This document shows positions 1-11,269 of a DNA stretch of 64,000 bases, one piece after another. Below the pieces are notes generated by a model that saw only the letters and a program-made list of their open reading frames with translations, had not been told where the DNA came from and searched no databases. The stretch comes from Acanthosoma haemorrhoidale (taxonomy: Eukaryota > Arthropoda > Insecta > Hemiptera > Acanthosomatidae): positions 114,781,475 through 114,845,474 of the forward strand of contig OV884013.1 of assembly GCA_930367205.1 (NCBI GenBank). The letters are read 5' to 3'. The stretch's first letter is position 1, and each line of letters begins with the position of its first letter. The translations under genes were made by a program, and so were the position numbers.

Positions 1-35
1 TGGTGTTTGTGGGTATGTCAGTTAAATGTAAAATG

Positions 36-816
36 ATAAAAACAACTTTATTATGATAAAATAACAATCTGCCTTGTTAGGCAATAAGTAATTGTGATAA
101 ATGTTTTCAGTCATACCTTATTTACAATTTTTATTCATACAGTATTTACATTACATAGCAGCCCAGAGACCTCCCAAATACAAACGGTTGTCACTTCCCT
201 CGCATGCGAAAGAGGAAGCGGAGTCTTAGGAAGTCACCCACGCTCCTCCGTCAGCCACTGGAGACTGTCGAAGCGCACGAGAGCCACATACGCTCAGAAC
301 ATGATTCGAGAAACTGGCCATTGCCAGGACTCCCGCTGTCACGCATTTATAGTAGATCACGAGGCCACTCCCGTAGCTCCCGAGGAGGATTATAGGGATG
401 AGTGCTGCAGTGCAATGAATGTGCTAGGGGATTAGGGTGGTTGGATAGGTTACTATGGAATTTTATGAACTTGGAAGGGATGAGTTGAAGAATGTAAGGT
501 ATATTAATATCTATATAATATTAATGAAGGGTTTTGTTGCTGACGTACACAGGTGGTCTGAAAAGTTTCCGACCTCAACATGAAGATGATAATAAAATAA
601 ATAAAAGCTAAAATAAAAGCTTTGTTAGGTCGGAAACTTTTCAGACCACCCTAATTGTTCTCAGAACTTTTGATTGAATGGATTGTATACGATATATGAT
701 TGTATATGATGTTCGACTTTTTTGCTGTCCCCCATAGCTCATTCCGTATGTCCAGATTGGTTTAAGTATAACTTTGTAGATTAGTAGTTTATTTTCTATT
801 GAGAGATGGGATGTCC
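36..816 (-). mobile_element. F1 non-LTR retrotransposon, 5'-truncated copy A
   Basis: Read on the minus strand, this copy runs from the end of a jockey-type reverse transcriptase ORF (near 816) to the family 3' end near 36. Decayed coding text resembles the C-terminal segment IKRIQSFQSKVLRTIV and the following HNDLNIPYILELIPSKF region of other F1 copies. The 3' UTR (about 36-340) carries the family landmarks: a CATGCGAAAGAGGAAGCGG block and the terminal block around 60-110. It is 5'-truncated, as is usual for LINE insertions. It is interrupted at 548-651 by a short inverted-repeat element. Non-LTR identity is well supported by comparison with the other copies; the clade is inferred. Confidence 0.8.
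548..651. mobile_element. 104-bp mariner-type MITE nested in F1 copy A
   Basis: The two ends are near-perfect inverted repeats of about 27 bp, sharing GGTGGTCTGAAAAGTTTCCG then ACCT, with one end carrying an extra C before AAC. TA dinucleotides flank it at 546-547 and 652-653, the target duplication expected for Tc1/mariner elements. Other F1 copies lack this segment at the same place, so it is an insertion. The interior is only about 45 bp of A-rich DNA with no coding capacity. The autonomous partner is not visible in the window. Confidence 0.8.
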
Positions 817-1667
817 TAACCTGTACTGGTTATATTCGGCAACTAACCAGGACCAATAGCCAATAGTACTAGTAATAACAGAATAATTAATCCTGTTTAT
901 TCCCATTTATAGTAGAAATAACAGAAGATCATATTGGCTACTAACAAAAAGAAATTATGAAATAAATCAGCATTACTTCTCCACAGTTTTATTAATTTAT
1001 CGAAGGTTTTCGATGGACTACGCCGTCATTGTGAAGGATTCGAACTAATGGTAACTCGAGCACTTGCCGGGTCGCCTATCGAACATCTCTATAATAGTTC
1101 GGATATAAATCAATAAAACTGTACACAGCGAGAAAGTGTTATGTTCAATAATATACACAATAAAAATGAAAACAATAGTTCAGTTCCCATCTCTCTATAA
1201 TAAATGTTAAAACTATTTTAGTATAGTTTATTTCACGATAATCTTTAACAGATAGACACTGCTTCATATATACATAACAATGCTGTGTGAGTGTTCAATT
1301 GGTCAAGGCACGACAACTCACACCCTCCAGTAGAATTGATCTGTCAACAGAAGTGCCCCCGCGTACATTGAGCCGTTATAAGTTTCAATTAATACCAGTA
1401 GGCTGTGACCCTAATTGCGACCCGCAGTCTTAATGACCCGCGGGCGCTTATCAGGCGACCCTTATCACTGCCCGCGGGGGGGGGGGGTCCGTTTTAATAA
1501 AGGTACAGTTTATATTCAAATTGCTGGCCACATCTGTGCGTAACGGTCGCTAATTGTTCTTCCCTTTGGCCCTGGAGTCTTTTGTAAAACACTTCCTGCC
1601 CCGATTCTCGAGTGTGAAAGTATAATGAATAATTCTGCTAGAAGAATTGTATCATACAGAACATGAC
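817..1667. other. Unassigned AT-rich spacer with GC patch
   Basis: No coding region recognised. A GC-rich patch at about 1410-1490 ends in a run of 12 G (1476-1487). Confidence 0.5.
1015..1080 (-). repeat. tRNA-like SINE head remnant
   Basis: On the minus strand a B-box-like GTTCGAATCCT follows a degenerate tRNA-like 5' half. No fold or acceptor stem can be made, so this is probably a SINE head remnant rather than a tRNA gene. Confidence 0.3.
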
Positions 1668-2945
1668 ATTCAAATACAGATCTGAGTTTTGCGAATCTTA
1701 GAGACTATACAGAGCATCACATTCAAATACAGATCTGAGTTTTGCGAATCTTAGAGACTATATAGAGCATCACATTCAAATACAGATCTGAGTTTTGCGA
1801 ATCTTAGAGACTATACAGAGCATGACATTCAAATCCAGATCTGAGTTTTGCGAATCTTAGAGACTATACAGAGCATCACATTCAAATACAGATCTGAGTT
1901 TTGCGAATCTTAGAGACTATACAGAGCATCACATTCAAATACAGATCTGAGTTTTGCGAATCTTAGAGACTATACAGAGCATGACATTCAAATCCAGATC
2001 TGAGTTTTGCGAATCTTAGAGACTATACAGAGCATCACATTCAAATACAGATCTGAGTTTTGCGAATCTTAGAGACTATACAGAGCATGACATTCAAATA
2101 CAGATCTGAGTTTTGCGAATCTTAGAGAATATACAGAGCATCACATTCAAATACAGATCTGAGTTTTGCGAATCTTAGAGACTATACAGAGCATGACATT
2201 CAAATACAGATCTGAGTTTTGCGAATCTTAGAGACTATACAGAGCATCACATTCAAATACAGATCTAAGTTTTGCGAATCTTAGAGACTATACAGAGCAT
2301 CACATTCAAATACAGATCTGAGTTTTGCGAATCTTAGAGACTATACAGAGCATGACATTCAAATACAGATCTGAGTTTTGCGAATCTTAGAGACTATACA
2401 GAGCATCACATTCAAATACAGATCTGAGTTTTGCGAATCTTAGAGACTATACAGAGCATGACATTCAAATACAGATCTGAGTTTTGCGAATCTTAGAGAC
2501 TATACAGAGCATCACATTCAAATACAGATCTGAGTTTTGCGAATCTTAGAGACTATACAGAGCATGACATTCAAATACAGATCTGAGTTTTGCGAATCTT
2601 AGAGACTATACAGAGCATCACATTCAAATACAGATCTGAGTTTTGCGAATCTTAGAGACTATACAGAGCATGACATTCAAATACAGATCTGAGTTTTGCG
2701 AATCTTAGAGACTATACAGAGCATGACATTCAAATACAGATCTGAGTTTTGCGAATCTTAGAGACTATACAGAGCATGACATTCAAATACAGATCTGAGT
2801 TTTGCGAATCTTAGAGACTATACAGAGCATGACATTCAAATACAGATCTGAGTTTTGCGAATCTTAGAGACTATACAGAGCATGACATTCAAATACAGAT
2901 CTGAGTTTTGCGAATCTTAGAGACTATACAGAGCGTGACATTCAA
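1668..2945. repeat. 53-bp minisatellite, 24 tandem units
   Basis: Units repeat every 53 bp from 1668 to 2939, with a partial unit (ATTCAAA) to 2945. Tracking one variable base at 53-bp steps from 1718 to 2937 gave no register slip, so there are no net indels. Each unit carries the palindrome CAGATCTG. Units are nearly identical. The main difference is C or G in GCATSACATT, with rarer changes such as ATTCAAATCC in units 4 and 7. No open coding frame of note. It is a local array, not a CRISPR: there are no unique spacers. Confidence 0.97.
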
Positions 2946-3810
2946 AGGGAATATTTTTCAATTTTTGTCACTAAGTATTTCATTTAACCACAAATATCAT
3001 AGTTTTCTTTTGGGATTATAAAGTTTAATTAATTAGTAAAATTTACAATAGGCATATAAGTATTGTATTATTCTCGACTTCAATAATAAATATTGAATAA
3101 GTATGAACACTTAAAGAGGTGGATAAATTCATTTGATGTGGATGAATTGTTCCGTTGAATAAAATGACCTATGTTCGACTCCCTACAGCTTTAGAGGCGC
3201 TCTGGCTTATGGTAACTATATTATAAATAAAATGTAAGTTTGAAACAAAATAAAGAGAATATTTGGAGGGAAAGGGCAAAACAAAAAAAAAAACGGAATA
3301 GGGTGTATTACATTAGTAATAAAAATTGTAATAGATTAGCAATCCGTCTTATTTGTCTGATTCTAGTCATTTCTACCATCTTATAATATAATAAGTTCCT
3401 AAATATAGTAGTGTAATATTTTAATAGATATCAAAAATCGAATTTTATAAGTCAGAAACAAGATTGAATGCTAAAATCTAAGATCTTATAATATAATTTT
3501 TATTACATTTATTTATTTATTCTTATTTATTAATAATTATTATATTATATTTATAACCTCAGCGAAAAATTTATTCAGAGAGGTGAAAACCTCACAGTGT
3601 TAAAATCTGTTAGAGACAGTACACAATAAATAAAATTTTGTGCTTTTTGCTTTAGATTATTGATTTTTGTATAAAAAGAAACATTTTTTTCTCTGCCTAT
3701 TCGTTTCATAAACCATCATTAATGGTTGAAAATTCACAGTGCACATCCCCAACCTATCCAATATTCTAAAAATGTCTGTAAATTGATAATTTAGTGTCTG
3801 TTACTATTAA
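2946..3810. other. Unassigned AT-rich DNA
   Basis: Very AT-rich, with poly-A and poly-T runs. No coding region or repeat family member recognised on either strand. Confidence 0.5.
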
Positions 3811-4381
3811 CAACAACTTTGTTATTATAAAATTACAATCTGCCTCATTGGGTCAACCGTAGCCGGCAGAGGCTGACCAAGAGCGCGAGAGCCACAGACG
3901 CTCAGGACATGACTGGAAAAAATGGCCATTGCCAGGACGCCCACGCATTTATATCAGGTCACGAGGCCACAGGCGTTTTAGTCTCCGAAGAGGTTTATAG
4001 GGATGAGTGCTGCAATAACCGTGCTAGGGGTTTTGAGTGGTTGGATAGGTTACTATGGGATTTCATCATGAACTTGGAAGGGATGAGTTTAAGAATGTAG
4101 GGTATATTAAGATCGTTATGAATGGTTTTGTTGCTGACGTAATAAGGGGAATTTACTATTGTTCTTTGGCTTTTTGATTGCAAGGATTTGATACGCTTGA
4201 TGTTCGACTTTTTTGCTGTCCCCTATAGCTCTATTCCGTATGTCCAGATTGGCTTGAGTATAACTTTGTAAATTAGTAATTTATTTTCTATTGAGAGATA
4301 GGATGTCCTTTGAAGTAGTCTGTACAGTTGTCCAAAGCGTCTGTTTAGTTCTTGTCTTTTGATCCTCGTGGGTGGGTTCTT
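3811..4381 (-). mobile_element. F1 non-LTR copy B with internal 3' UTR deletion
   Basis: Minus-strand F1 copy. It matches the family from the RT C-terminal coding region (about 4020-4381, including IVNSPYYVSNKTIHNDLNIPYILKLIPSKF in two pieces) to the 3' end near 3811. About 200 bp of 3' UTR are missing at 3848-3852, where the terminal CTCATTGGG block joins directly to the AGAGGCTGACC block. Frameshifts break the coding sequence. Confidence 0.75.
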
Positions 4382-5187
4382 GTCAGTCTTTTAAGAACAA
4401 AATGAAGAGAATGTTTGGAGGGAAAAGATAAAAGAAAAACAAAACGGAACAGAGGGTATTGGATTAGTAATGACAATTGTAATAAATTAGACAATCCATC
4501 TTATTTGTCTGATTCTAGTGGTTTTTAGCACCTTATAATATAATAAGTTCTAAAGATATTTCTATATCGCTATTGGATTATTGATGACATAGACAGGACA
4601 AATTCGACCCTAAACGGGGGATACCAGAAGGGCATTAGACACGGACGTTTCGACTGCGTTATCTGCTGCCTCAGGCTATCTCGGGGATGAGCCAGTACCA
4701 CCCTCTCCCTCAGGACAGCCTGTCCAGATAACAACCATTTAAATGGTAATAGTGGCAGAGTCCTGGCCTAGTATGTCCGCCATTAGCCGTAGTCCCGGGG
4801 GAGATCCCTCAATCGGATTGTACCGACCAGGAGATAAGCCTTCCGATGTAGAAATCATAGGAGGGATTGATCGGATACTTCTTGGCAGATATGATAAGGG
4901 TTAGTCACCACTGGATCACTTACAGCGGTAATAGTTTCCTATTTCTATTCATAATGTATTCCCTCAGCTGTAGAAGGATGCGGCCTCTAATGCCGTGCGA
5001 CGACGATCAAAGGAAGCCAGCTGGCAGTTTAGCCATATCAATAATCCATTACCGTGATTCATTCGTGTCTTGTCGGAGAGTGTTCGGTATCCTCCGAAGA
5101 GTTTAGGCTACATCGCACCAGAATACAGTCCCACGTAGCCATCACGATGGTATGTTTATATCAACCTAATAGATATAATTTACCTAT
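4382..5187. other. Unassigned, with GC-richer block 4600-5110
   Basis: The block at about 4600-5110 is clearly richer in GC than its surroundings and lies just upstream of an F2 retrotransposon fragment on the same strand. It could be an older or more 5' portion of a retroelement, but no motif was recognised. Short open frames (up to 79 codons near 4867-5106) show no known domain. Confidence 0.35.
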
Positions 5188-5229
5188 AGCTCAGTGGATG
5201 AATTTAAAATTATCCAGTCCCAGCTACTC

Positions 5230-5749
5230 CCTACTACCAAGGACATAGCTACATGGCTAAACATTCCAACAAAACGGTTTGCAAGTACTTGTAGATTCGG
5301 GGACATTGCCCAGGTAAAGTATTAATAAAAATAAACAGGCATCTCCATTTCTCTACTCATTTTAGTAATAAAATAGAAAAAGTACGACACACGTCTTACC
5401 GGCTATCGCACTTGCTAACTTCACCCAACCTGTCGCTGCGTCTCAAACTGATGAAATACAAATGTGTCCTCCGGCCAGCTCTGCTGTACGGTGCCTCGCT
5501 ATATACTCACTTGACTGACAATACAGTCAAATGTCTCCAACATTTCCAGAATGGGATCATGCGAAAAGTGGTCCGACATACCTCTCTCGAGAGGTCAAAG
5601 AACGCTGACCTGCACCCGTTGCTCGCCGTCGGTGGGCGAGTTCATCCGCCGGAGACACATCAAGTTTTTTGACTCGTTGCAGCACTTAACAAACCCAGTG
5701 TTTAACACTGTGACCCCACCCCACCAACCCTCCCGCATCGATAGCAACG
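5230..5749 (+). mobile_element. F2 non-LTR retrotransposon, RT C-terminal fragment (copy a)
   Basis: Plus-strand piece of the end of a jockey-like reverse transcriptase. Short open stretches read THFSNKIEKVRH, then LSLRLKLMKYKCVLRPALLY, then NTVKCLQHFQNGIMRKVV and GEFIRRRHIKFFDSLQHL. This is the thumb/connection region that follows the RT palm in jockey-type elements. The frame starts degrading upstream of about 5340. It may extend back to about 5188, where an open stretch continues in a compatible frame. Normal family 3' UTR is absent: at 5749-5751 the sequence switches to a mariner transposase. Confidence 0.8.
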
Positions 5750-5750
5750 G

Positions 5751-6081
5751 TCGTGTGATTTAACACCTTTAGATTTATTTGTATGGGGTTATTTGAGGTC
5801 AAAGGTGTATGTCAACAAGCCCACACCCACCCGTGGATTAAAAGAGGAAATTCAACCCTGCATCAACGAAATTCAACCACATTTATGCCAAATAGTAATG
5901 GAAAATTTCGACAAAAGAGTGCGTATGTGCCAGCAAAGTTGTGGAGGCCATTTGCCCCATGTGTTATTCCATAAATAACCCTATCCCATTTACTTTATAA
6001 TTCAATAAAAAAACAACAACAAAAATACTAAAAACTGTATTTTCTATTCAAATCAAATCTTGCGTTAATTCTGGGACACCC
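5751..6081 (+). mobile_element. Tc1/mariner-like transposase C-terminus with right terminus
   Basis: From 5751 the reading frame gives RSCDLTPLDLFVWGYLRSKV and continues to a stop at 5976-5978. This is the C-terminal part of the IS630-Tc1-mariner type, including the third catalytic aspartate in the TPLD motif, and it ends CQQSCGGHLPHVLFHK. About 100 bp of 3' UTR follow. Then comes a terminus whose complement reads GGGTGTCCCAGAATTAACGC, with TA at 6082-6083. Everything N-terminal of the third catalytic block, and the left terminus, are missing. The 5' edge is fused to the F2 fragment. Confidence 0.8.
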
Positions 6082-9002
6082 TATATTAGTCACGGTATCC
6101 ATCGTCCTGTTTTAAATGATTATCAGTTGCGAAAGTAAATCTGGACACATTTTGGTATTCAAGACACCAGAGCACAGGCATAAATCTTTACTTGCACAGG
6201 TACAATAAAACTGTCACATAATGAAAGGAGCTATTTTTATTACGACTAGAGTTGAAAAGGTCGCATGTGCCGAAGCCGTAACGCCAATCCGACATCTTCG
6301 CCCATAGTTCAACTTCCGTGGGCATTCGTCATTCTTGTTCCTTGTTTCGAGTCTGGCAGTTTTAATTCGCCAATTAATACCACCGTACAATAATAACTTT
6401 CGCGTGACATTCATCACGGCCACAGATGCACAAGTAGAGATTAATAGTGAACCTTCTTATTATTTAGTTAAATGATTTACGGTAAGGACGTTTAAGGTTT
6501 ACAGTCTAACTGTACAAAAGAGAAGTTTTTAAGGTCACAGGTCTTGACTCTAACGGAGGATTGTCGAGTTTGAAGATACCTGAAAGTAACACGGGACCGA
6601 GATGTCGCTGAACGATCGCCACTAGATTAGTCAGTCAATTGTTTAGTCTCGATCCCGCCAGAGAGATCCAAATAAAAACAAACAATTGTTAACATAAATC
6701 ACAAAGGTCATTTCTATATTTTTCTTCACTGTTTTAATGTTGGCTAAAATGTAATCGAAAACAGAGATAAAACAAAACTGAAAGCGATAAATGTAAATAA
6801 AAATTAAACTGAATTTTTATTGTTAGTCCTGACTTATTAATTCGATAGGGCTTTTATTTCAACGAATTTCGCTTTGATTAAAGTAGTGACAAAGTTTTGT
6901 TATATATTTTTTTTTTTTTTTCAACCAGAGGAAGGATTGATAAATTCAGAGGAAGTTACAGCTAATGATAAATCGTTATTTGTTTAAATAGAATAACATA
7001 CCAAAGAATATAATGAAGTATATTTTGGATTAGGTCGATTCGGTATTGTTTTGTAATCAAATAGTCCAACGGGATAAACGGAAATATTAAAAAAACAAAA
7101 AGTCAGATTCAAAAGTACAGGGTCATAAATCACCATTTGTCAGAGAGCCAGTGAGGGTATGCTTTGTTCGGTGCAGAACGAGCCCTATGAAAGCCAGTCA
7201 GACAAATATTCCCTGGTTTGATGGAAGGTGTACCCCCCCCTCCCGTACACTCACTAACGGCTACCTCTGCTGAAAGGGTGCCATGGTTTTCCTGCCTCGG
7301 GAAACCTCCCCCCCCCCCCTCCTCCCCCCGTAGCCTGTATTCCCTGTTTTTGTTCTACCCACCGCTTGGGATTCATTCACATCCGTAGAAAATACTGCCT
7401 CTGTTCCTGACTGATGAACCCCTGTCAGCCCATTCCCATCCCCATCTCGTTACCTCCCAGAACCCGCCTTTAACAGGGCTATGTAGTCAAACATAAGGGC
7501 CTATGTGTTATAGAACGCATGTTGCACGAACAACTGTATTTGAAAAGAAACTCTGCTGGAATATATTTAAAATTCTTATAACTTATTCCGCATACCAGCG
7601 GCTGTTGTTACTCTCATTACATGATCAGTAAGCGCTACTATTTCCCAATAGTACGATTATAAAACTTCCAATCTCAACGGATACATTTAAATGAAAAACC
7701 TTTCTGGTCAGCTATAAATTACACGAAGAAGATCGATATATACATTCGCCATGACAAATGAAAAAGGGGGAAAGATATCATGTCATCCCCCCTCCAATAT
7801 ATCATGTCCGAAATCTCCTCAGTTGGTGCACCAGATCTCTTCCCTAATTGGACTATTAGCAAGCACGGGATATATGAGGAATTGAAGAAACTTAAGCACC
7901 GGCAATTAAACACCAGTGGAAGCTTAGTAAAACGCAAACAGGAGATTATCCTGCTTAATCCTGTACAGGAGAGAAGTGCCCGGGACAGTTAACCATGAGA
8001 GCCACCTGTTAACAACGGCTGAGATTAGCTCATTAGGAAAGGCGCTAGTTGTATAACTTCCCCGTAAGCAATATGCAGCGTTTCATTTATTTGTTTTTAT
8101 CTTATCGATTAACAACCGGGTAGAAAGGCGTGCCAACCAGCAGTTAGCTCGTCGGAGCACATAAATCCACCCCCGCCGCCCCCACCATTTGCATTCTAAC
8201 CTCTCGCACTTTTAGGCTATGCTTCCTTCTCGCGGTACACGCCAGCAGAGGTCGTTTTTTTTTTATATAAGGCATTTTACTTAATTTCGTCCTTTCATCT
8301 CAAAGGGGGAAAAAAAGATGAATATCTACTTTATTATGAAGGGAAAAATAGGGCAACGATTTTGTACCAAGAATAAAAAATTGACCCTACCTCATTTACC
8401 TGGACAGAAAAAAACCTGCTGTATATGCTGCAATTAGGGAATGAAGGGGCAGACCGAGCAAAAACTGACACCTAATACGCCATCCACTTTTTAACGATCA
8501 AAAGTTGCTACCAACTCAAAGGGCGTGGCTCTACTTCGAGTCAGGACAATTCGACATGTGCTGCTGATTAAGTACTGGATCAAATATATTAATCATAACA
8601 GTAACTAATTAATAATAATTAACAGTCAAACAACGAATTACTTACTGGCATGTACATGACCAAAATCTTTAGAGAAACTTTACTAACAGAGCAACCCTGC
8701 CTCGCGTACTTCCCAATATGAATTCTTGTTGGCCAAACTCTTGGTGATTAAATATTTATTTTCTGATATTGTTCAACAAAAAGGATAAATAGCCCCTAGC
8801 TGCTTATTTTTTATTTTAAAAAGGGATTATGGATGAACGTGTTGGTTTTCATGAATGAACTAGCTCACTCAGAGCTGAACGTTTCCTAGTACAGCCAAGA
8901 CATTTTTGAAGCCGTTATCTTTCGATATATCTTTTAAATTTTACTTATTCGTTTATTAATAATTTATTATTACTCCACATATTTTAGATGTCTTGCTGCC
9001 TT
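6082..9002. other. Unassigned region; poly-C tracts, octamer and CTCF-like motif
   Basis: No coding region recognised. At 7200-7330 there is a pyrimidine-rich patch with C runs (7233-7240, 7308-7319). At 8187-8194 there is an exact POU octamer ATTTGCAT. At 8242-8253 CCAGCAGAGGTC resembles the core CTCF motif with one mismatch. These are motif matches only. Confidence 0.4.
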
Positions 9003-9572
9003 ATAATTTAAACTAATGCGTGACAGTGGGAGTCCTGGCAATGGCCAGTTTCTACAATTATGTCCTGAGAGCATGTGGCTCTCGCGCTCTTCGTCAGCCT
9101 CCGCTGGCTAGTACCCTGGTGACGCGGCTGACGGAGGAGCGAACCGAAGGTGAGCCCGATCACCTAGTCCTGTCTATTTTGATGTTGTATTTTTAACTGC
9201 AAAAAGAAATGTTGTTTTCGTAATTCTACCCTCCTTCAATGCATCTAAGTATGCAGTACGAGGAGTTATTATTTTGTTAATTTGTTCATGAATGTGGTTC
9301 GTGTGTTGATATGTTTGTAAAAAAATGTTAATAAAAGGAGTTTTAAAAAAAAAAAACACAAAAAAAACGGTGACGCTTGGGGGACTTCCCAAGACTCCGC
9401 TTCCTCTTTCGCATGCGAGGGAGGTGACAACTAAGTGGATTTACAACTCTGGGCTGTTTGTAAATACTGTATGAATGAGCAAGTGAATGAAATTGTAAAT
9501 AATGAATGAGAACATTTATCCCAATTACTTATTGCCTAATAAGGCAGATTATAATTTTAACACAATAAAGAA
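9003..9572 (+). mobile_element. F1 non-LTR copy C (3' UTR only), interrupted
   Basis: Plus-strand F1 3' end. It starts around the stop-codon region (GCGTGACAGTGGGAGTCCTG) and runs to the terminal ATTACTTATTGCCTAATAAG block and CACAATAAAG. It lacks the RT coding part. A foreign poly(A)-ending segment is inserted at about 9141-9368. Confidence 0.85.
9141..9368 (+). mobile_element. Poly(A)-tailed retroposed segment inside F1 copy C
   Basis: In other F1 copies GAGGAGCG is followed directly by TGGGGGACTTCCC. Here about 228 bp intervene. The insert has an AATAAA signal at 9330-9335, an A-run at 9345-9356 and a second A-run, as expected for an LINE-mobilised RNA copy. It starts with ACCGAAGGTGAGCCCGATCA, which can fold as a small hairpin and recurs at 61660-61690. 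GGTGACGC occurs on both sides (9118-9125 and 9369-9376), but the left copy is not immediately adjacent, so the target duplication is uncertain. Confidence 0.65.
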
Positions 9573-10578
9573 GTTTCCGTATTATTAATGTGGTATGTAT
9601 AACTTTGGCATAAAATAGCACGTAAATGCAAAGAAACCACCTAACAATAAATAATGCATGAAATGGAGGATGTTTGGTCAAAACTACGAGAATCGAGTCA
9701 AAAGAGAGGCAGATTGACTTATTTCTGATTAGCAAGCCAGGAAGAAATATTGCCTTTCCTGAGTACAGTCATCCTGTGCCACTTGACACAAATTAATACC
9801 AAGTCGTAAAGCGGAAACGACACTCAGTTACAACGGCAAGTCCTCGTCAGAGAGGAGAACCCGCCAGGAAATTGACTTGAGAAAAACTCTCGTAAAAATA
9901 AAACATGTCGAAGTTTTAAACGTCTCAGTTGGCTTTTGTTTCCACCAGCGACTTTATGCCCGCTCAGAACTGAACAATATCAGGACTGTAATGATTCTCT
10001 TCTTCGAGCAAGATGAAGACCCAGACTTTTGTCAATAGTGAATAACATACAGAAATATCATGATTAAGAGTATTTCTCTCGTTTTTTCCCTCATTTTTTT
10101 TTCTCAAAAGAAAGAGCCACAATTTTCGTTTGGAGCCCGATGTTTCATTTTAACTATTAGCGGTAGTAGTCTATGTGGTATTTTAATAACAAGTTTGAAG
10201 TTCAGATTAAAATAGTTGTACAATCACAACCATTATAAAAGGGTCAGAAATATGTAGTCAGGATTTTATCCTTTCGAGAAATAAATTGACAGCAACAACG
10301 CGTTCATGAATTACAATTAAAACATCAAAAGTTCGAACAAACTATCCTGGATAAATCTTCTACTCAACAATAATAATAAAAATCGCATATTAAAACTCAA
10401 AAATCAGAGTTGAAGGTTTCGGATATGGTCGATGAAGTCTGCAACAGGTTCTTCGTTGTTTGAGAATTGATGTCAACTGTTTAAGACATTTGGCGTATAT
10501 TTCTTCAATCTGACTTGAAGCGGACATCATTTGTCGAAACGTTGCCAATAATAAACTTGATGTAAACATAACAACTCA
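9573..10578. other. Unassigned AT-rich DNA
   Basis: No coding region, RNA gene or repeat family member recognised on either strand. Confidence 0.5.
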
Positions 10579-10866
10579 TAGTACAGCTCAAATACTGTAT
10601 TTTATAGTACAGCTCAAATACTGTATTTTATAGTACAGCTCAAATACTGTATTTTATAGTACAGCTCAAATACTGTATTTTATAGTACAGCTCAAATACT
10701 GTATTTTATAGTACAGCTCAAATACTGTATTTTATAGTACAGCTCAAATACTGTATTTTATAGTACAGCTCAAATACTGTATTTTATAGTACAGCTCAAA
10801 TACTGTATTTTATAGTACAGCTCAAATACTGTATTTTATAGTACAGCTCAAATACTGTATTTGTTT
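10579..10866. repeat. 26-bp tandem repeat, 11 identical units
   Basis: The unit GTACAGCTCAAATACTGTAT plus TTTATA repeats every 26 bp from 10581 to 10864. There is no difference between units until the last few bases. Each unit contains TACAG and CTGTA separated by 8 bases, so every unit can form a small hairpin. Such homogeneity implies recent expansion. Not a CRISPR: there are no spacers of unrelated sequence. Confidence 0.95.
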
Positions 10867-11269
10867 AAACGGTAGAAAGGGTTTTTAATTTTTTATCAGA
10901 CAGCCCAAATAGAAACTAGTGTGAAACCTCTACTTTCATAATTAGTAAAACAGTTTTAATTCAATGTATTTTCTAATGATTAAACAAGTAAAATGATTCT
11001 CTAATATGCTAGAAGAGTCACACTAGAAAGATGTCATAGTAAGGTAGGGTCATGGGACGGTATGAATGAAAGGTCTTTGAACTGTGGGCTGGGTCCGAGA
11101 TAAGGGTCTGTGCCTTAGTCAGTCACTGGCATCAACAAGTCTGTATCATAGAGAACACACTTTTAGTTTCCTCACATCGATTACTCCAAGCCAAATAAAT
11201 GGAAATGTAATATGCAAACTTACATGATTAAAAGTAGATAATACAGTAGAATGTATTTATTTATTCTCA
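10867..11269. other. Unassigned AT-rich DNA
   Basis: No coding region or repeat family member recognised. Confidence 0.5.

Noticed and set aside
94..435. 113-codon plus-strand frame in F1 copy A, and similar frames at 22207-22559, 30285-30575 and 28528-28850
   Set aside because: These are antisense to the F1 3' UTR and recur only because the element recurs.
1668..2945. CRISPR array
   Set aside because: Units are contiguous tandem repeats without unrelated spacers, and the context is eukaryotic. The same holds for 10579-10866.
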